Below are positions 35,201 through 47,700 of a stretch of DNA of 64,000 bases, in pieces. The stretch comes from Casuarius casuarius (lineage: Eukaryota > Chordata > Aves > Casuariiformes > Casuariidae). The stretch is taken from the NCBI GenBank assembly GCA_003342895.1, contig PTFA01000416.1:4106-68105 (forward strand), in the 5' to 3' direction. The notes under the pieces were generated by a model. The model saw nothing but the letters and a program-made list of their open reading frames with translations, was not told the origin of the DNA and searched no databases. Each line of letters opens with the position of its first letter. Position 1 is the stretch's first letter. Position numbers and translations under genes: made by a program.

Positions 35201-38200
35201 ACTATCTCTTGGAGCAGGCAGCTGAGTGGCGCCTGCTCTGCAGGCAAGACAGGCCACAGCCTTGATCTCCCTCTACTGTTCCAGGCTGTGCCTGTTTTGA
35301 AGGATTTGGGGATACCTCCCACCCATGTCAGCATGGCACATCTTTTCTCCAGTACTAGCCATGCTCAGACAGCATGCCAGTGTGAACAGGGCTTGAGTGT
35401 TTTGGTTGATCTATGAGAAAAGATTCATGCAATAATGTGTTGTATTCCTGAGTGCTCCTGTAGATCCAGAGTGTGTGACTGCCCTAAATCCTCCTCTCTC
35501 CCACAGACTGTCTGCCTTAGAGGATCATAGCCCTGCAGGCCTCATCACCACTCTAACACAGTTCAGAACGCCACAGGGCACAACTGTTTTCCCCATGTCT
35601 CTCCATCATCTCTGCTGGCATGACTCTCACTGCAGGCAAGACTGACTGCCCCATTGCAGGTCCAATGTCTAGAAAAAGTACTGTTTCTCACCAGCGCAGT
35701 CAGCCTTCTCAGGAACCCCACATTACCACTCCAGTCTAGCAGGTTTCTAGCAAGTGCTAGGTTTCTAGCAAGGCTGAGATCTCACAGCAGGTCTTTGAAC
35801 ATAGGGCCAAGAGTAGCTGGCTCTGAATTCTGCCCACACCTTCTAAATGAAGCATATTGGCACATTTTTCTTAAGAATCCATCCCTATTATTAGTAACGG
35901 ACTTGATTTAATTTCAGCCAGTCCTGTTTTTCTTTTGCTCTGTAGTCAAGTTGCGAATCGTAACCTTGGATCAGAACTTTATTGCCAGCAGTGAACCGGT
36001 AAGTCAAGAAGGGAGAAACCTTAGTAAGTCTGAAAATGGTATGGGCTGCCTCCAAGATTTCTGGATCAATTCTTGGCACAGCCAGGAGATCATCTGTGGA
36101 CATCTAATCTCAGTCTTGTTTTGGGTGCTTACAAACAGCATTGGGCACAACCTGCTACACAGATGCTGCTCATGATGCTGGGACAGCACCTGTGAATTGT
36201 TTTGGGAAGACTCATGGATGGCTGGGAGACAAAAAACTCGGGGAGGCGAATGGTAACTTACATAAAATCATCCCACCAATAGCTCTGTTATTTCCTTCCC
36301 ACAGCACCGCCTGGTCGAACTAAAGGTAAAACACCTACTATATAGAAAGTGGTGGTCTCTTCTTGCTTTGGGGAAAGCAAAGGGTTGGAGATGATGGTGG
36401 GGAGAAATGGATACAGAAAGCCATTTATCTCAGAATGAATGGGAACAGTCCTTGACCTCTTGCCCCTCTTTCCATTAATGTCCACACAAGTTTTGCAGTG
36501 CAGGGACATGATATCTAGCAGCAGTTACCTCTCCACCAACTTTTCTGGAGTGGCACAGGACTTTTAGTCCCTCCAGGCTGCAAAATGGAGATTTGTGAAT
36601 ACCTTAAACAATTCTTTAAGGACATTTTTATATTAATCATACAGAAAATAAAAGTTTGAGCCATTAATGTTGTGGCCATAAAGCCAGGGAAAATTCCCAA
36701 AATAGCTCTCAGGGGTTTTTTTCCTTATAATCTCTTAGTTTAGTTTTAATATTGTAGGTAAAATATAAACTTCAATTCCCTGAGCTAAGGAAAGATGCCT
36801 GAAAGCAGTGAAGGGTTTGTAATAACCCACACAGGAAGGTCCCAGTTTAAACTAGCAATGGACAGTAGCTAATGCACATTTGCACACCACACCAAACAAG
36901 CAATCAATACAGAAACATAGTTTCTCAGACACCTAATGAAATGCTTTATGCCAGTTTATATAAATGTAGTGCTATGATCCAGCTTCACCATTTCAGACAA
37001 CAGCTCTCACTTATTTCATGTGTTTATAAAGTGCCCATCAACTCCTCACTAAGTCCTTCCTGACTGGACAGTGCCACTGTAGCCAGAGTTCTGAATCTTT
37101 TATTTCCAAGAAACAGCAGTAGGAGAATGCTGTCCACCATGGACTAACCATCACAATCAAAAATGCCTCCAAATGCCCCTGCAGTCCCACAGCCCCTGCT
37201 CAGCATCCCCAGGCTTTACATCCTGCATTACACAGAAAGGCCTGCATGAACTCCTAAACTCATTTCCACAGACTTTCCCATGGATTGGAGATACCAGACA
37301 CCACTGTAATCGTTTCTAAGTTGTTCATGCCTTAGGCAGTATGTGCTGTCAGGATTGACCCTCTCCACAGTGACCCAGGAGGCTATGCCAGCTTAAATCA
37401 CCACAGTGCATCTTTGAGAGAGACCCCCTGGACTATCAGCAGTTGCTGCATCTTAGTGAGACAGGCAGGCAGTAAACCACAGATTTGCAGCAATCAGTGA
37501 GATAATGGTATCATCCAGAGAGCAGTAATATGATAGACTGACTTTGTGGATCACAAAGAAAGGAGAAAGCTGGGACCCACTCGAGCATTGTAGCTGTGTC
37601 ATAGACCTGGGCTCTCAGGACAAGAGGATATGGGCTTAGACCATGCTGTCGTAGTTCAGATATGCTTCAAAAAAATCTCTCAGAGCCCTGGAAAATAACC
37701 GCTCTCTGCTACTGCCCATGCAGGACCCCAAAGGAAACCAAATTGCACAGTGGCTGAACGCTACCCCTTTGGGGGGCATTGTGGATCTGTCCTTCCCTCT
37801 GGCTGCAGAAGCACCAGTTGGAGAGTACTTCATCAAAACGCCTGACCGCACTCATACCTTCAGGGTAGAGGAATATGGTAAGGGTCTCAGTGAGCTACAA
37901 CAGCAGAGAAAGATGCTTTCTCTCCAGACCCCGCCCCACACATACACACCAGGGTAAATGGGCCTTGCAACTGTGAACAGCTGAGCTAGTTGTGCTAGCG
38001 TCTGAGATCTTCAACTACCTGCCAGTAGGTGTAATCACTGACATTCATTCTGTCCCTATAGCTTTCTCCTGTCACATGTCCTGAGGAGGGATTGGGGCCC
38101 TATCCCACAGCTGTGATCTGCGAAGGAAACTATGGCTCTCTACTCCCACCACACCCTCCTGGCTGGGCTAGCAGTGCATTCCTACCAGTCCCTGTTCTGG

Positions 38201-41200
38201 TCATGTCGGAATGAAGGGAGAGATTTCTTTTCTGTGAATACCCATCTGGGGAAGACTGGGACAAATGAGTTCTCTCTCCCCACTGCATTTTATTTCTCTT
38301 GCTTTCTCACAGTGCTACCCAAGTTCAGTGTCTCCATCCAGATGCCTCAAGTGGTCACCATCTTGGAGGATAACTTCCGTCTCCAAGTCTGTGGCATGTG
38401 AGCTGACTTATCTAGGCAGAAACTGCATTCTTACTGGTTTGAAAACTGAGCAGTTACTAATAATTGAGCTCAAAATGGTCTCTGCTAAGTCTCCCCCTCC
38501 TTAAAATTTGGTACCCTAGTATCCACCATTAAGGAATTCTCCTGGACTCCCACCTTTCACTGTCTTCTCTCTCTACTTTGTCTGTGAGCCTGAAAGTGTG
38601 ACAGCGGACCCCCTCAATGGAGCGTGTGCCCTACAGCACTGTACTCTACTGCACTGAGATCAGTGCCAGTGTGGAGGAAATAGCCACTCCAACTTATAGG
38701 CAGCACAATGTTCCATAGCAGTGCATGGTGGAACAGGGATTGAGTTGGAGAGGACCCACCACTGCCTTCTGCCTCTTCTGATTAAGTTACTGTAACTTCT
38801 TGGCCTCTGCTGAGCTCATGATCCATGAGGATACTGTAGGCTGCTGGGATGCATGGCTGCAAACCACAGTCTAATGCTGATGTTGTTTACCTTTGAGTCG
38901 GTGTTTCTGTGTGTTTGTCTCTCTACCATGCATGCCAGGTACACGTATGGGAAGCCAGTCCAAGGTAGTGTGAAGGCTGTGGTGTGCCGTAAAGATGTTC
39001 GGTATAATCGGAAATTTTCCAAAGCCAAGCACAATATTTGTAAGGATTACACAGGCCAGGTGAGCACATGGGACATGCACTCCTCCTGCAAAAGAGAGGA
39101 ACAGGGCCAAAGAGAGAAAAATAGTGATGGAAAAAGTGAGATAGGCATCGGCTATAGAATCAGGGTTCTCTCAGCTCAGAGACAATTTACCAATATGTCC
39201 TTACCACCCCAGTGTAGCAGTCTTAGCCCAGTTCGGGGATTTTGCCAAGTTTTTGCACTCAGGTACTCAAAGATAGGAGCATCAGTGGGAAAGCTAACTC
39301 CTGGAGATTTACCTACAAAACAGATATTGTGACAGGGCAATACGAAAGACAGACACTGTCCATGTAACTGGCTTCCACTGAATGCTTTTTTTTGCACCAG
39401 CTTTTCATCTGGTGTAAACACCTATGTGCTGATTCCTAGAAATTCTGGAGAGACAGAAATTACCTCTTGCTCCTAAGCATACAATTGCAGCTCAGCACAA
39501 ACTTTAGTCATTCATCTTTGGGGTTGAATAAATGCATCTGTATTTGTTTACATCTTTTTAAATAATCTAGCACACAGTTTAAAGATAAATTCTGCCCTAT
39601 CAGAAGGAATCATGGTCTCAGGGAGAAATGATGACTCATTTCCACTACTGACACATGAATGACAGTGTAAAGATGAGACACGTTTATAAAATAGCATCTC
39701 CTATTAGTGACTGCTCCACAGAGAAGATCTATGGGTTGTGCCAGTATAGGAGTTACTTTTTCAGCTCAGATGTCTTAGTCCTCTACTTTTAGACTTCTGG
39801 GCTTTGGGTTTGATATGCATTGCAGAAGGGATTAGTGCATCTATGGTTGGTTAACAGATACAATTTCACATCCCCAGACGAACGAGGATGGCTGCTTTGC
39901 CACTGAGGTGAATAACAAGGTCTACCACCAGAAGCATGATGACAATTATGATTTCAATCTGGAAGCTGTGGCTTTTCTAAAAGAAAGTGGAACAGGTAGC
40001 AACAACTCTTTACACACTTAGTGGAAAGACATTTTCTTTACACTCATACATCATATCCTCCTTTGAGTTTTCTCCTGTAAGACTCCTTGGGGAGCCTAGC
40101 GGCTTCCCATCAAACCAGCAGAAATTTATGCACTGGCTTCCAGGGGGGCAAGTGTTCAGTGTCCTTCTTGGGATCACCGTGGCAGCGCAGACATTCTGAT
40201 CTACTCTTCCATCAAGGTCTGACTCACATAGGCAACATGAGCTCTTCCAGTTACAGAGTGGGCTTTATCAACATGCTTGCTCTTTCACAATGTATCCTGA
40301 CCAGTCCAGCTCTGACAGTCACCTTACTTTGGCAGAGATGGACCAGAGCTGCTGTTTCTCCTCTTTTGGCCACAGTAGAAATGTTCACAGAGATGGGCCA
40401 AGCCAGATTCTTTTGTTCTCAAACCATAATTTGGGAAAGTCCTTCAGAATGAGGAGACACTCAGAGCAACCACAGAAAACCCAGGCCCTGGCTGTGCACC
40501 ATTTAATAAATAGCACCTTGCCAGATTCATCTCCACATCCCAGACATGGAGACAAGGCTACTTGTTCAGAGCTACTGTTAGATAACCCCTCTTGTGAGGT
40601 TTCCCCTTTTCAAAAAATTTACAAGCCCTTCCTTGCAAGAAAATGTTTTCCAGCCCTTTGTTGAAAGCAGTGACACACATTCACTTAGCAAACAGTTGCA
40701 GTGGTTTCAGATGGGTACCACATGCAAAAACAGCAGACCATAAGCTAAAGTGGCTGAAGCAAGGGAAAGTATTGCCTTTTAGTGACTTCACAGTGAGAAT
40801 GGGAGGAGAACGGAAGTGGACAATTTTGAGTGAGAACATCTTCAACCAAGTCGGAGCATTTGGGAATTGTCTGGCAGAGATCTCCTGGTAGGCTTCTGTC
40901 ATTCTGGCAGTTCTGAAGGTAGGAGGCACTATTGCCAAATGTGTAGGCTAAATGGCTGTTACACAGAGAAGCCGCATCCCCTATGAGTGATAGGCCATCC
41001 TTACCTCAGTCCATCCAGTCCTGCTGCCTTTGATCAGACCCATGATTCTCATCTGTATATGCCATCTCCTCCTTTCTTTCCCAGGTGTGGAGTTTAACAC
41101 CACTGAAAACTGCAAGGTGACTTTTGATATCACAGCTCTCAAGTTTTGGGGGACAAGCTATTACTATCAGCAAGGAGCTCCCTACTATGGAAATGTAAGT

Positions 41201-41710
41201 GAACAGGCAGAAACATGAGATGTCCAGCAACTGGGCCAAAGGGGATGGCAGGGACAGAAATACTAAGAAGTCTCCTTGTTCTGAGCTGCCCAAAGCTGCT
41301 AGCACAGTCCTCTGTCCCAGTCTCTCCTTTGATGTCTCTACTACAAAATAATCCAAAGGTGTGACCACAGAGTAGACACATGACTTTGCCAGATGGCATA
41401 GCTGCTGCATAAATGGGGAGGGGCTGGAGGAGTAAGGGCCACCCAGAGAGTCCTTTTGGAGAGAGAGGAACTGGAACTGCTATTGGGAGGTAGATTTTCA
41501 ATTCTGAGGTCTCCAATTCTGTTTTCCACCTTGTTAAAGCTGGAACTCAAAAGTGCCAATGGGACCCCCCTGAAGAACAAGAAGGTGATTCTCACAGTGT
41601 CCTATGGTAACAGGAAGCAGACCAAGACCTACTTCACAGATGACAGTGGGATGTCCTCTTTCACCCTGGAGACTTCAGCATGGGACAACAGCAGTAAAGT
41701 TTTTCTACAG
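32265..41710 (+). CDS. Gene B exons 1-11: signal peptide and N-terminal macroglobulin domains (residues 1-422)
   Basis: Exon 1 encodes a hydrophobic leader ([14 protein letters not shown]) and splits a codon in phase 2 before exon 2. Landmarks: [14 protein letters not shown] at the end of exon 3, a 21-base exon 5 (HRLVELK), [10 protein letters not shown] opening exon 6, [11 protein letters not shown] in exon 8, and EDGCFATEV in exon 9. These are the beta-sandwich macroglobulin domains that form the scaffold. Exon lengths 53, 21, 85 and 110 equal those I recall for mammalian A2M. Sequons occur in exons 2 (NQT), 6 (NAT), 10 (NTT) and 11 (NGT, NSS). Exon 11 has a weak acceptor (TTGTTAAAG). Confidence 0.9.
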
Positions 41711-44700
41711 GTTAAGCCAACAATTACATTGGGTTTGACCAGCACTAGCTAGTACACCCCTCAGTCCCACAGTCTGTCATTGTCTCAGTACAGCCAGGGA
41801 GGCAAAGGCAAGGAGAAATGAAATAACAGATCTAAGAGAAGAGGAACAGCCCATGGCAGAGCTAGTATTCTGGCCCCTGGCACCACACACTGTCCCTGAG
41901 CTGTCAAGAGACATCATGAAAGATGGGGTAGTGGACAGGGACTCCATGAAATTGGGACTGAGGTCTACTTACATAAGACCTTGTCTGAGGTGGATAGGAT
42001 TCTATCAGGCTGGGCAGAGACAGAGAGCAGAGGAAGGACTCCCACTCTACATGGAATGGGAAGACAGGGAAGGAGCCAGGAGAGGAGCATCTGAAAACAC
42101 ACACGGAGAAGAAAAGATCAGCAAACAGTTTGCATTATATCATCATCATGGCATAAGAACTAGAAGTAGCCAGGGTTATAAGAAACAGAAAACTTAGGAG
42201 AGAAAGAAGTCTAAAAAGAAAACAGGTGCTGTAAGCCAGTCTGGAGCAAAGCAGGTAATCAGGATGGAAGGAGCAGAGTGGGACTTACTATGGATGCCAC
42301 CTACAGGGAACTGACCAAGACAAGTTTTACCTCTGCTTTCCCATGTAACCACAAAAAAGGCTTGCTTTCCTGCTTTTAGGGGTAGATGTCTAATAACTAC
42401 CTGTCCTATCTAAACTTCACTTCAAGTCAAGTGTGCACTTCAAGTCAAGCCTTGTATCTTTATCAAGGTACATACAATATTTTATATGATGGATCCTGAT
42501 CTTGCTGCAATTCCACAAGATGCTGATATCATAGTCTCTGTGCAGATAGTTTGTAAGTTAAAAATGAGCAGGGCTATTGATCTTCAGTTGTCCCTTGCCA
42601 CCCCTACCATGGATCAGGGAAAGTGTTGAGAGAAATATAGTGTCTGAGTGGAATAACACTGAACAGTGAAATATATTATCAGTGCAGAGCCCTGCTCAGA
42701 CTTTCCCCATCTGCACCAGACAGAAGTAAAAAGTTCAGTGGTTTGATCCAGGGACTAAGAAGCCACTCTATGCAAGCTGATGATGTGGCCTACTTTTGGG
42801 GTAGCAGCAGTGTTGCAGAAGTTCTTTAAGCCCAAGCCATAGTGGTACACAGCTCCCTCCCACGCAGGTTGCTAGTTATCCTAGAGCCTGCCAGGGCTGG
42901 GTGGACAATATTAGGCTCCACAGAAAGGGGCTGACTGAGCTTTGCCTACGCTGAAATAGACACTTTACCCTGAGAGAGTTCAGAGTATGCTGTGCAGCCA
43001 GTTTCAGCTGATGGTTTTGGCCTGGGGAGAATGGTAAGACACCTTCAGGTGCTGAGTCACCTTTTCTGTACCACAGGCAAAGACTCATCCTGAGGACTTG
43101 AGTGGTCGAAATTTGAGGGTGTCTTATGGTACTGCATCCGTCACACTGAAGGCTTTCTACTCCTCCAGCCACAGTTCCGTGAAGATCCAACCAGTGCAGG
43201 CAATGCTGCCCTGTGGGGATGTGCAGCAGGTCACTGTGCATTATCGCATCCTGGCCACAGAGCTGGGGGATGGGGCTGCCAAAGCAGAGTTCTATCACCT
43301 GGTGAGTGCAGGGTGGCACGAGCAACCAGGTCAGCTTTCCGACAGATCTGTGTCAGCACAGTGCCTTTTGCTAGCAGAGACATAGAGCAACCCATCACTC
43401 TGTTTGTTCCCCTTCAGGTTTTGGCCAGAGGATCCCTTGTACATCATGGCCAAACAACTGTACTTCTTGATCTGTCATTGGGTAAGAACAGCTAAATGCC
43501 CAGGAGCAGATTAAAGACCCGATAGGAAAGCCCTTGCAGCCTAAATGGGGAAGGAGTGAACAGAGATCTGAGACCAATAGAAAATAAGAGAGTTGGCTCA
43601 AAAATTCAAGAGGAAATGGCAAATGTGCCACCTTTCCTCTGTCTTTTATTTTCCCTATTATTTTTCTGATCAAATGATGGAACTGTCAGAGCTTATCTGC
43701 CAAGCGGGAATTATCAGAGACCTCCAAGAAAACACCCAGCATCTGTTTGGAAGACTCAGAAGGGAAGTCACTTTCTCCTCCAGGGAGAGGAGAAACACTG
43801 TCACCAAAACCCCTTGTAATATAAGGTCCCTGTTACTGAACAGCACTAAATCACAGTCTGGTCTAGCTGTGGCCTCCCCAGGAGCAAAACAAAATAGTTT
43901 TTATCCAAGTAACTGTGTAAAGTATTGCAGAGAATGAGCATGTTCCTGGCAAAAATCCTTGGAGACAGACTTCCTTGCATCTCCCTATACTTCTTCTATT
44001 TCTCCTTCTCTTCCCAGATCAGTATAGTGGGGCTTTCAATGTCACTCTGCCCATTGACATAATTTCACCCATGGCTGCCCTCTTTGTTTACACTGCCTTC
44101 CCTGCGGGTCAAGTGGCAGCTGACAGCTTCAGTCTGAAAGTCTCCAAGTGCTTCAGGAACCATGTAAGTAGTGCACAAAATGTAAGAGGTAGATGGGCTG
44201 GAGGGTAGCTCATTAACTGTAAATTGGCAATGAGTGTCCAGCAGAATCCAGTACCTACAGTCCCCCATCTCCTTCCTTTCTCAATGTCTTGAGTCCCTCC
44301 TTTTTGTGCTGTTTCAGGTGAAGCTTGGCTTCTCAGACACAGTGGCTCTCCCAGGATCAGCTGTCCATCTCCATTTACAGGCTGCACCAGGCTCCCTATG
44401 TAGCATCCGTGCTGTAGACCACAGCGTCCTTCTCCTGAGGCCAGCAGCTGAGCTATCCAGGGCTAGTGTGAGTCACTCCAGTGCTGAGCCCTGCTAGCAT
44501 TACCTATATGTTTTTTGAGAATCTAGTTGCAGGCACTGGATAAGCAGGCACACTGGATATGTTAACGAACACTTGCATGGGGCAGGACATGGCTTCATGA
44601 GAAAGAAATGAAGGCCATTATCAAGCCTCAGCCCAAATTCTCAGTCTATATCGAGGGATCTAATAGAGTAACCCACCATTACCCCCAGTACGGCCCAAAG

Positions 44701-47700
44701 CCCATCCTTGTTAAACTTAGAGCACTTTGCCACAATGGCAACCAAATGGCAAGAGACTGCCATCCCCTAAACCAGTCCATCACAGTGCTCTGAAATAAGA
44801 GCTATGTTAGAAGAAATGCCCAATGTGGGATAGGCTCCACATCTTTGTCTCAGCTCACGTGAACCAGCCAGTCTTTCCATTCACAGACTGAACAAGAAAT
44901 GGAGCCTTGGCAGTGGAAGGCCATCTCTCCTCTAGACCTGTGATTCATTGGGTCTGAGGACTCTTGAAATGCCTCTTGGCACTATCTTTGTGAATCCAGG
45001 ATGTTCCCTCAGTCAGACAAGATGCTCTCCTAAGGACTCTTACAGGGAGGGTCTCCTCTCAGTTTGCATTAAGCTCTCAGGTTAAATCTGTGAACTAGAT
45101 GGGGCCGCAGCCAGGTACTTGTGCCCTAAAAGGGTTTGTGTTCATCTCTAGTGATATGCAGCTGAAATTTGTGGAGGCTCTCCATGAAGCTCAAAAACCT
45201 TTAGAGCTGGGCTTTTGTTGCAGGTGGGATCTGAGCTGTGCTTCTGCAGTCACAGAGAATCTCTGGATAAAAATGTAAAACTTTCTCCCTCTCACCCTAA
45301 CCTGTATTGTTTTCATTCTCTGCCTACAGGTGTACAGTATGTTCAGCTATCCTCAAGAGTACCCCAGTGTCATCACAGACTCTTACAGTGACTACTGTAC
45401 TATCCACAAGAGTCCAGGAACCATCAATTCCCCTCAGACTACTCTTCCGTCAGGAACAATGTCACCTTTCATGTACAACAGCTATTCTTACGCAGTTTCC
45501 CAACCAGACATTTATGAACTTCTGAGGGTAAATGTAATTTCTATAAACCTTGAAATATCAGAGGTGAACCCTTTTGTATCCCAGATCAGCTTCTGAGCCC
45601 TCTTGTACCCCAGAGCAGCTTCACAAATCATCTTTTTTGCAAACACTACCAACTTCGGGTTCTGAATTTGCCGAGCTTCTGAACTAAGAGATCTTTGACA
45701 CACCATGCTCTCAGCTTGCTAAATTCCCATTGATCAGGCAGATCCCTAAAGCACAGCTCTCCACTTTTGCCAAACTCTAGACCCCCAGACTTTCTAGGGG
45801 TTAGAGGGAGAGGAGGGTGTCAGCCTGAGCCAGAGAAAATTGGAGGCTGAAAAAGCAAAGCACCGGGGCTGGGGGGGGGGAGGGGGAGGAGAAGATGGGA
45901 GAAAGGAAGGAAAAATCAGGGATGAGTAGGATGAGTAAAGAGGTCAAAGAGGGGTGAAATGAGAACAAGTCTATACTGGGGTGGGAAGCAAACTATGATA
46001 CCACAGTAATGACTTTGTGTGTGTGCATTCATGTGTGAGTAGTTGTCCCCACAACCCTGACTGTAGAGATTCACTTTTGATGTGTGGGGCCAGGATCTGG
46101 GCTCTGAGAGCAGAGTAATTCTGCATTCTCTCCCTGTGAAGCTCTTAAGTGAGTCAAAGGTGCAACAACATGCTGATATGCTGGGAGGCTGGGGCAGAGA
46201 TAGACCCTCAGACATGCTGCCCCCTCCACTGAGCTCTGCCTTCTTTTCTTCCCCTTCTTTCTGCCAGAATTCAGGTCTAACATTTTTAACCAGTCTTAAA
46301 ATCAAGTCTCCGATTGAGTGCCGCACCCAGACCACTTTCTACTATGACTACATGTGTACATCTTGATTTATCTTCTGTTTCTTTGAAAATCATGGGTAAC
46401 ATACAGGCTGCACAAGGGCAGCTGCACATGCAATGTACTGAGGAACTAGTGATGGCTTCCAGCGAGGAGTGGGAGGTTACACAGGGGATGTGTACAGGAA
46501 GAGTGGAAAGGTCCTGGCAGTGTGAATGCATGGTGGGGTGAAGGGTTGGCCTCATAGGAAGAACCTACTTGGAAGCTTCTGCTGGCAGATAGGAAGATAA
46601 TTTGGTCAAGGGGGAAAATGAGACAGCTGCCACAGAAAAGAAGGATCTGTTTGTAAGACTGGGAAAGGTTTTGCTGAAAACAAGAGAATCAGCCAGTATT
46701 GGCAAGTGGGGGTATCTAGGCCTTTCTGCAGGGGCTGAAAGAGCAAGAAGCATCTGTGAGCAGGCTGAGTTCCTCCTGGAAGAGCACATGCATGTGGCTG
46801 GGATCCACATGCTCACCTGGGGTGTCTTGCTGTGGGAGACTAATGTTGAAGGAGGTTGACAGCATCTTGAAGAGGACAGGGAATGTGTGTGGGATCAAAG
46901 CAGGAGTGGGAGGGATGGGGAGTTGAGCTTTCCCCACCTGAACTCTATCCTAATCTCAGAGGTACTCTGCGTTTGAATGAATGCTTATATTCCCAATAGC
47001 TTATGACGAGCTGGCAAACTCAGACCACTTGAATACACAGACAGATGCTGCTATTGAAGGTGCTGAGTCAGAGCATGTTGAGCTGGGCGGCAAGGCAGGA
47101 CCAGTACATACCTGGTTTCCAGAGACATTCATCTGGAGTCTGGTCGCCATCAAGTGAGTAATCATGTGTTGTGACCCCACATGTACCCCAACCTCCTGCC
47201 AGCCAGATCTGAGAGGGAGTGGGTAGGACCGGAGCCAGGGCATTATTGCCTCTGTGCCCACAGAGACAAGGAAGGTCTGAAGAAATGGATAAGGACAATG
47301 GAGGTTTGGTTCAGTTTCTGGCTCTGTTTGAGATTTTCCAAATGATCTTGGACAGCTCAAAATCACAGAATCCTGTAGGATGGAAGGGACCTCCAGAGGT
47401 ATCTAGCTCAACATCCTGCACAAAGCAATTAGATCACACTGCTATAGTCAAATTCTGAATATCTCCAAGGATGGAGATTCCACAGACTATCTGGACACCT
47501 GTTCCAATGTTTGACCATCCTCACCATAATTTTTTTTTTTCTTATATTGAGTCAGAATTTCCCATGTTCAGACTTGTGTCTGCTACCTCTTACCCTATCA
47601 CTATCCACCTCCGAGAAGAGTCTGACTCCATCATCTCTACAGCCTCCCATTAGGTAGCTTTAAACAGCAATAAGGTCTACCCTTAGCCTTCCCCTCTTAC

